Assembly (NCBI GenBank): GCA_021229015.1
Contig: CM037784.1
Coordinates: 68,355,013 to 68,419,012, forward strand
DNA length: 64,000 nucleotides
Reading direction: 5' to 3'
From: Solen grandis
Lineage: Eukaryota > Mollusca > Bivalvia > Adapedonta > Solenidae
In this document: positions 55,745 to 64,000 of the stretch, piece by piece
Layout: each line of letters starts with the position of its first letter
Numbering within the stretch: position 1 is the stretch's first letter
Notes under the pieces: model-generated
The model's input: only the letters and a program-made list of their open reading frames with translations
Database searches by the model: none
Told to the model about the DNA's origin: nothing
Position numbers and translations under genes: made by a program

Positions 55745-56329
55745 TGTATACATTTATGAAATTGTTTCACCACACAGCTTTTTGTGATTAAACTATTTTA
55801 TTTTATAAATACGCATCTGGCTTGTTTTTTTACTGTCTCCCCTCCTCACATTCAATGTATAGAGAAAAAAACAAAACATTCAGGCTAAAACATTCAACCC
55901 CAAAATATATTTTACCCTGGTCATTTCGTTTTATGTTTAGACACCATTCCCATTTCTTAATCGTGCCTCATGGAACGGGGAGATATTTCAGATGTTGTTT
56001 AAAAGGTTAGCGAAGAAAACGTTTTGTATATTTAATGGAAAGATTGTTCTTACTATTCAGTGCGAACAACTGTCAAGTTAGCACCCTCCACATTCGTACA
56101 TCTAGATCTACGATCATAAAGTACTCCAAAAAAGAACGAAAATACCCTAATTTGAACTACGAGTGACCAAGAGTTTGCAACTCGTGGACATATTGTAGTA
56201 GTCTTATATAATTTCCTATCAAACATAAAGAACCCCGCAAATTGGTATCCACCTGGCCGACCCAACTGTTCCACGTCACATGGGACCTGTCGTGCATCAC
56301 TTAGTCCTAGAGTCGTTAGAAATGGTTTA

Positions 56330-56528
56330 ACTCCCTTGGTTGGCGCTTAGCATATAAGGGTAGTTGCAGGACTGGTTAGCCCGGTGTCAGGATAGTGTGA
56401 CTTGGTGTGGTATCATGCAACATATCTATGGAGTGATACTGCAGTGTGGCAGCACTATGTCTTAAGTAGAAAAAGTCTTCAAATGACCGAAATACTGTCG
56501 GCGGGACGTTAAACCCGACAAACAAATG
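56330..56528 (+). mobile_element. SINE, headless copy
   Basis: It has the body and tail of the SINE at 54225 (GTCAGGATAGTGTGACTTGG, GACGTTAAACCCGACAAACA) without a clear tRNA head. Confidence 0.7.
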
Positions 56529-58670
56529 AACTCATTAAGACCTTTGTCGTCAGATACCATCACATCTGTTAATCATTACTCAGATATATATTATGTACTT
56601 TAACAAAAAAAAATGTTTTGAAAATTGAGAAATAAAATGTTTTTATGTTAAAAAATGTATATTTCCGCCCTCAACAACTCACACACAGTGCGTTATGGAG
56701 TCAACTGGACCGTGTACACGTGTACGAGCATAGGCCACCGTACTTACTGTATCATTTCTATTGGAGTGCAATGTAAAACACTTCTCTTCACTTAATGGTC
56801 CAACGTATCACACATGCACAAACTACATTTAAAAGTAAATCCAACATAATATATATATATTGTTGAATAGATTATATTTGATTACAGTAGTATACAGAAT
56901 TCCGTTCAGAAAATTGGTCTAAACATTCGGTGAAAATGTCTACATACAGTGGGGTCAAAAGTGACCATTCCCCATTGTCCAGTGTCTCTGCCATGCAAGA
57001 AAATAGGCTGGCAGTCCCTAGAACACCGGGTAGTTTCAGACTAATCATGTTCTTTAAAATTTACCACAGTACGTATTAATTAACTTCCCATCTTAGGTCT
57101 TCATACAGAGCCCAGCCGACCAACCAGACACATACATCCATAATGTTTGTGTCACCTACTATAAATCAATCTCCAAGCAGAGTTGTCGTTCGTTCCTCAC
57201 ATAACATCTCTGCAATGGGTTCAATGACAAGAATCTTGTCAAAACAGAAAGCACTCATTTAACGCGGATTTAAGTGTTTTTACGGATCGAAGGGATAGAC
57301 ACATTGAATAAATATTTTTGAATCATTATAAAACGTGTGTAAAATATGAATTCCAGTTGTTATTATCGGAACTATTTTCTGCCTTATTTCGCCGCAAACG
57401 CTCGCCTGCAAATGTAAATATTTACAGATTCAGCCGGATATCTTAAATTAAAGCCAGCTTTTTATTTTCATAATTTGTAATTTAAATGACCATTTCGATC
57501 AGGATCAGTGATGCTATTTATATATTTTCACAGTTTATGGAGCCTATCTAGTCGTCCTTTAAATTAAATATTTGAACAACGGTTTGGATGATGTCATTTA
57601 TTTGGAACTACTTTCTGAGCCTACCACAGAGGTCAATGTAAAGTAAGCCGATGTGTAAGAGAGTGACTATAAATATGCCATGTTCACCTTCGTGCAACAA
57701 CTGAGAGGTGTTGCTGTATAAAGGTGTCGACTGTACCCATGTTAAACTAATTGCGGGAGGGGTATAAAACTGTTGCTGCTAAAAGGTAGCCGTTGCTCAG
57801 AGGATTGAACCGAATAACTGCATTTTAGGGATGACCTTATTAAATATTAGACACCAATTAAATATCAAACACGTGTAATTGTAACCGAGGACGTTGAACT
57901 GGAGCTCTGCATGGTTGCTTAATGTAAATAGTTTTTTTCATGGGATTGAGGGTGTACAATATACCATATATTGTACTGAGATAAAGAATTACGTCACAAA
58001 AAATGTCTTAAGAAGTAGGACTGTCCTTCATCAAACATCACCCACAATCGAGTTACTGCAAACAACTGGTCTATACTTTGCAATATGCTAGCACTAGGGA
58101 GTAAACATTGAATTACATACAATAGTCACAGAGATAAGTGTTGTTACGGTAGTATCTATACTTCATCCGGGTCATCTGGATACTGCTACAAGTCAAGGGA
58201 GGTCACAATGAAACCCACAACACTTCTGATTTAACCACTCTCAGTTTCCAAGATGTTTATTCAACCAATGTTCTTCTAGTGTATATCGTCTTTTCGTACT
58301 ACATGTCTTGACCAACAATCAGACGATTTCATAACAATATTATGCTTAAGGACTCTGAGGACGCCGTATGGTCTGGTTGCTTAGAGAGTGGGGTGGGGAC
58401 AAAAATCATTAAGGACCTTCCCAGAGTATTGGTCAAATCCAGAAACCGTCGATATGGCTTAGTAATCACCTGTTGTTGTGTGTATCATCTCCCAGCAGTG
58501 AGACTCAAAGTTCCTTGGGGCCATGAACTATGTAACCCATGAACACAGATATTGGATGGATATGAGTCAGGATTTGTGTACCACAGATGTTTTGAGTTGG
58601 GGGAATAACTCTATCCTAAAATACTTTGATTCAGTAGCAGTAATATTCCCCTAAAAAACAAAACAAAATA

Positions 58671-59332
58671 AGAGGGCCATAGAGGCCCTGGATCGCTCAC
58701 CTGAGTTTATGGTTACCCAAGGAACATCTGTACTAAAACATTTTAAAATCTGGCCAGAAGTTTTGAAGGAGATAATTTAATTTTTCATATTTTTTTTTAT
58801 CTTTCTGTTGCCATGGCAACCAGAGTTCTACGTGGATCAAGTTTTCTTATAGCAACTTTTGTGAAGATTGGCCCAGTATTATCACTGCCAAGTTTAATTA
58901 AATTTTCAGAAAATATATCATCTAAAGTTATCACTATACACATTTAAGGCAAATTAGCCCTGCCCCTGGCGGCCATGTCTTTTTTTTACGGATCAGAAAT
59001 AGTTGTAGCAATCTTGGTAGAGGGTTACCCAAGGAACATCTGTAAAAAAAAAAACCATTTTGAAATCAGGTCAGTAGTTTTGAAGGATATTATTTTTTAG
59101 GTTTTCATATTTTTTTCTTTCTGTTGGCATGGCAACTAGAGTTCTATATGGATCAAGTTTATTTTCACAACTTTTTTTAAGGTTCACCCCAAGGATCATC
59201 CCGGCCAAGTTTAATTAAATTTTGTCCAGTGGTTTCAGGGGAGATATTGTTTAAAGCAGATTATCCACGACAGACGACGCTGGGTGATCACAAAAGCTTA
59301 CCATGAGCACATAGTGATCAGGTGAGCTAAGA
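58671..59332 (+). repeat. Dispersed repeat with CTCACCTGA ends, two internal units
   Basis: It opens CGCTCACCTGAG and closes TCAGGTGAGCTAA. A unit with TTGAAGGAGATAAT, GTTGCCATGGCAACCAGAGT and GTGGATCAAGTTT occurs twice. Confidence 0.65.
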
Positions 59333-62300
59333 ACAGGTATATATTTTACAGATGAAAATACAGGTATTATTATCCTTTGTTAACAATAATGTCAGTGTAC
59401 ATGTGTGTGTTTGCATGAATGGAAGGTGGTGAGCTCAATTTTATCAAAAACATTTTCCATGTAAAGAGATGAAAATAGAAGTAACACTAAAGGTAGTATC
59501 TTAACATTTTATTACAGGTATATACATAATTTGTAAAATATCATTGTCAGACAACAATTATCTTCCCTGTCCCTATCCCAGTTACTTCCCTTTGTTTTAC
59601 CTTCCATTAGAGGACAGAATTTAGTACTAAAAATAAAGCAAGGCAATCATACTTAAAATTTCAATTTAAATTATCAAGTACACTATGTACAAATTTTCAC
59701 ATTCTGTTCAATTTCTATTTGGCATTACTTCATGGTTTATCATATTGTTACAATAACATATACGAAAAGATTTAGAGTTACACAATTTAGGATAGTGAAT
59801 AAATAAACACTAAGAGTAGCTTAAAATCGATGTTTATTTCTGTGTGCAAGACATTGATACAGTTATCGTCCCCAAAAGAAAACAGTTGTAAGTTTTCAGA
59901 TACCACAATACTTGCCAGTAATAACACAGTCTCACAATGTCTGAAGAATCAAATACATACAGATTACGGAAAAGAAAACAAGAGGACTACATGGACAGAA
60001 GAAAACAACAAGAAAGAAGTATGGAAGGGGTAGGACACTGCTCAACAGGAACATGAACTTATCAAAACTCCAGGATCTGATTATGGTATACTCTGAAGTA
60101 CTAATGTTTAACTGGGTGAAGTTCAAATAAATACTTTTTCTTAAAATATATAAGAAGGAACAAAAAATGTTTAGAGTAATAAACAGGTTGGTTTATAACT
60201 TGCTGATCACAGTGTTAGAATGTATACAGTTTCACATACTTGTATACACAGGAGTTCAATGATGCGGTGATAAACCAATAACACATTGCAGGTCACAGCA
60301 TCTATAGTTTATCATTCATCTAATAATGATCATCAAAAACTAAACAGCGGAAATAAAGTGGGATGAAATAAGCACTGCAAATCTGTGCTAATTATTGCAA
60401 AGGCTACTTGTAAACCATGCCCGCACCTCACACAACATAAACAAAAAGTGTTAGCTGTAAGTGTTCAGATGTAGGCACAATACTGACCAAAGACCGTTCA
60501 CCATCAACTCTGTGCTACCCAAGTGACCAATGTCTCAGTTATGCCCCCTTACAATAGCTGAAACATATCCATACCAACTGATAATGAACGAAAAAAATAA
60601 AAAATAATTATAGTACTGATATAGTATTTCTTTATAATCAGAAAAGACGGATGCCTATAGATATGAAAATCATTTGTTTATGTGCAATTCTGCTTGCATT
60701 ACAAGACTTCAGAAATGTTGTTGAACTAGATATTAGTCTGTTTGAGAGAAAACAGCTATGGCTACATGTAAATACAGAACTTAAAATAAGCCTACATTAG
60801 ACATTTTCCAGTTTAATGAGATATGAATGTAAGTGCAAAATAACTGGGGACTGCAAAATATTATCAAAAGTAGTGCCAATTAGCTTCAACAATTATGAAG
60901 TAAAAATGATCTTTCTCAAAGTAAACAATAGCTTGATAAATATCTAGTATGTACATTTACAGAGCACAAAGTCAGTTGCTGTTTTTCTGCCCGGTACTTA
61001 AATAAATCTATTCCAGATAGAAAGTATATTTCAGGCAAAACCATAAATACTGAAAGTATAAAACAAAGCATGCAATAAAAAGATAATTTAGAAAGGACAA
61101 ATGTATTTAGTATATTATCACTTATCATAAATGTTGTTATCCGATTTTCAAATGAGGTAATTATTTCCCCATTAATTCAGGGCCATTCCAGTTAAAGATA
61201 TGTACCGTGGGAAGAAAGCACTTTTGATTTTGACCAACTCCCATAGAAGTGAATTTCTGTTCAGTATAACCACCTACAGAAGCATATTTGACAAGATAAC
61301 CACTTTTTTTTTTTTTTTTTTAAGTACCAAAAAAAAAAGATGGAATTAATGTAGCCAAAATCATATGCATTTCCTTTATAATTTAAGTTTTATCTCAAAA
61401 TACAATACTTTTTTCTTGAAGCATAATATCCAGTTTGTCAGACTTCAAACAATAAGAGTTGACTGAAAGTGGTGGAGATAAAAATGGGTGGGGTAAATTA
61501 CATCTGTGCTTACTTGGTAATATTTGCTATGAATCTAAAATACACTCAGATATTTTAAACAGGATGATGGCCCTTTATCGCTCACCTGAGTACCACTGCT
61601 CTCAACCTGAAGTATTATGGACCTTAACTTCGATACATACTATAAAATTTTGAAATCTGGCCAGTAGTTTTGAAGGAGATGATTTTTAAAGTTTTCATAT
61701 TTTTTTTCCTTTCTGCTGCCATGGCAACCAGAGTTCTATGTGGATCAAGTTTATTTTAGAAACTTTTGTGAAGGTTCACCCAAGAATCAACCCTACCTAA
61801 TTTAATCAAATTCTGTCCAGTGGTTTCAGAGGAAATGTCATTGTCACTATATACATTTAAGGCAAATTACCCCCCGCCTCTGGTGGCAATGCTTTTTTTT
61901 ATGGATCGGAATAACTTAGGCAATCTTTGTAGTGGGTTTTGTTGACTGAAATACAAAAAATTTTCAAAAGGAAATTCTAATCCCTTTCATGTTCAGGAAT
62001 AAAACGATAAGGAGTGTGTTATAGTGATTATTATAACTGTTTCATAACAATAATAAAGAAAGTACTTAATTCTATTTTGTTTCAATTCCTATAACTTTTT
62101 AGTTTTCAAAAGTGAAAGCAGTTCTGTGAAAACATTCAGAAATACAACCCATTTCTGTCTTATTTACATGGTCAGAGAAAGGTGTGCATCTACTCTGCAG
62201 AATACCAGAAATACTTTGCAAATTTCTTTTTAGCTTTTATCCACAAAATAATGCATTGCCTTTAACTTTTTCCAAAACAAAATTGGCAATTTACATGACC

Positions 62301-64000
62301 TTAAATTTCGCTGATCTGGCAGGTTTTTAATGGAAGTTTGAAAAATTATACACATGTATTAAGAAAAGAGTGGATCTAGTCAAGGTTGTTTTTTTTTCAT
62401 TCCTTTGCAATCTAGTGAAGATGTTTTGATGCCAATTACATTTTTCCAACTTTCAGTTTGTTGTTCTTTAAGCAGACAGTAAAAGTTGTTCCCCTTGAAT
62501 CAGAAATTGCCAAGTAATTACAATTTAGTAAAGTTACTTCCTTTGATAGCACTTACCAATTTTGTTGCTGATTTAGATTTAACATTCTTAACATTTAATT
62601 TGCTTCTATGTATTTCACAAAATATCAAATGATAGAAGCAAATTTTATCCCCACATTAAATGACTCCTCTTATAGAAGTGAATTTTCTTCGCACACAATC
62701 CCCTACAGAAGTTGTTCATCTTCAAGGGGCACCTCCTATAGAAGTTTTTCAAAGTGCCGTCTTCTTATGGTACCTATGTTTAACTTGAATAGCTCTTATC
62801 ATCTTTGAAAAATGTTGATGAATTACTTTTTTTAACAGACTTAATTAAAAAAAAAGAAGGTTAATATAAATTTGTTTACCAGCAAAACACAATCCACTCA
62901 TTGAAAATCACAATCAAGAAAAACACTGTATAATACAACAATGACACATACATTGTTAACCTTTCGCTGAAAATCTGGTATTTCCTTTAGTTTATTTGGT
63001 CATGAGTCGAGACATCTAAATCAAGTTAACAACAAAATAGAACAATGTGACTAAATTGAAAGAATTTTTTTTGGCCATGCTGATTTTTTTTTAATAAAAT
63101 AAAATGTTTATTTGTGATAGATCAAATCATACAAATTGTGTACAGGAAACTGTTTAACAGTGTGGAAAAGATCACCAATAACAAGCAGAACAGGTCCAGT
63201 GTTAGGAGATAATGTCATGGATATGATTAAATGTAAAAAGTTATCAATTTTTAAACTTCTAGGTTGCCTTTTGTGCAAACAGTATTCCTGTCTTTTACTT
63301 GTCTTCTATAATGAGCCACTTTAAAAATGAAGCATCTGCAATTAAAGAAAGAAGCTATATGGTTCTTACATTTGTACTTATTATGTGAAGTGGGAATCAG
63401 ATTCTGCAGCTGGAGTCCAGCAAAGCAAGACCCACTTGTGCAGCTGGACAGCAGACAGAAGAAAATGAGAGAACAGTCAGGAACCAGAGAGAAGTTAGTG
63501 AGAAAACAGCCAGGAACCAGACTGAAGGTAATGAGAGAGAGGCAGGGATCCAGCTTGCTACAATGAATACTTTACTACACACTACAGCAACTATTTTGAT
63601 TAAAGAAAAAAATATTTTAAATAATACAATAAATGAATATATATCCTAAACTCTCATAACTCTATATATCTTTAACAGAATCGTTTCCAGACGTTCAATC
63701 AAATCTAAATTTCTCTAAAATGATAAAGTTGTAACAAAACATCACAAAAGTGTCATGACAGAATAAAGGCATGACAAGACATGAATTGTATGTTAGGAAT
63801 ATCTAAATCAATACAATGTACAGTTGTTTAGATATACATCAATGTTGATACATATTTACAGCATGTGATGCACATTTTTCAAAATGACCATTATTTTGTA
63901 TATATATATATGAAAAAAAGACTGCCTTTGTCCATCATCTATATACAGTTTGAAAAAGCAATACATTCCATTCAAAATCACAAAAAATATACAATGTAAT
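59333..64000. other. Right end of the window, no gene recognised
   Basis: Apart from the repeat at 61563-61935 and poly-T/A runs, this is AT-rich sequence without supported exons. Its evenness and lack of SINEs or MITEs would fit a long 3' UTR of a gene beyond the window, but nothing proves it. Confidence 0.45.
61563..61935 (+). repeat. Dispersed repeat, second copy, one unit
   Basis: It opens ATCGCTCACCTGAGT and has TTGAAGGAGATGAT, GCTGCCATGGCAACCAGAGT and GTGGATCAAGTTTATT. The right end is missing. Confidence 0.65.

Larger units (their letters stand above)
55202..58670. other. Downstream of the annexin gene, no gene seen
   Basis: It contains the annexin 3' UTR at the left edge and a SINE at 56330-56528. 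The rest is AT-rich and has only short open frames without splice sites or recognisable motifs. Confidence 0.6.

Noticed and set aside
63327..63566. 79-codon frame with repeated REQSGTREKLVRKQPGTR.
   Set aside because: It reflects a short AGAGAGAAG / CAGGAACCAGA repeat in the DNA; no start context or gene structure.

Overview
The window is eukaryotic nuclear DNA. It is AT-rich, its coding sequence is cut into short exons with GT-AG borders, and its introns are full of short transposable elements. The proteins and the tRNA-derived SINEs suggest a bivalve mollusc; this is inference from character, not from a database match. Two real genes can be read exon by exon.

Left part (2.4-38.9 kb, minus strand): 18 in-phase exons give 844 residues of a class XVIII unconventional myosin (MYO18A-like). 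They run from the end of the converter region through a variant IQ motif, a second degenerate IQ and the head-tail proline, then about 700 residues of coiled coil, to an acidic, serine-rich C-terminus with a stop codon. No motor-domain exon is visible. A 100-N assembly gap (39527-39626) lies just upstream of the first tail exon.

Right part (42.6-55.2 kb, plus strand): a four-repeat annexin of about 321 residues per transcript, with only its short start exon unseen. The first recognisable coding exon exists in two diverged copies of 85 nt each. Both have the same phases, so they must be used one at a time: a mutually exclusive exon pair. A very long GT/GCGT array follows the second copy.

The rest is mobile and repeated DNA. 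A TTAA-flanked, piggyBac-like MITE of about 240 bp with a long internal hairpin occurs nine times, all left of 36.8 kb. Other elements are tRNA-derived SINEs, a small TGTCACCTGCTG-ended MITE (three copies), a 1.9-kb terminal-inverted-repeat element carrying two exons of a zinc-finger protein, other inverted-repeat elements, and many minisatellites. Two minisatellites have amplified an exon edge together with its 5' splice site, one in each gene. A 62-bp near-perfect hairpin with 9-bp direct flanks lies upstream of the annexin exons.

Three places in the myosin gene could start motor-less transcripts: ATG-opened stretches at 39828, 30650 and 20164 that join the tail exons in phase. One has an IRF-like site upstream and another a CACGTG pair. 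These are the most speculative calls. From 55.3 to 64 kb no gene was recognised.
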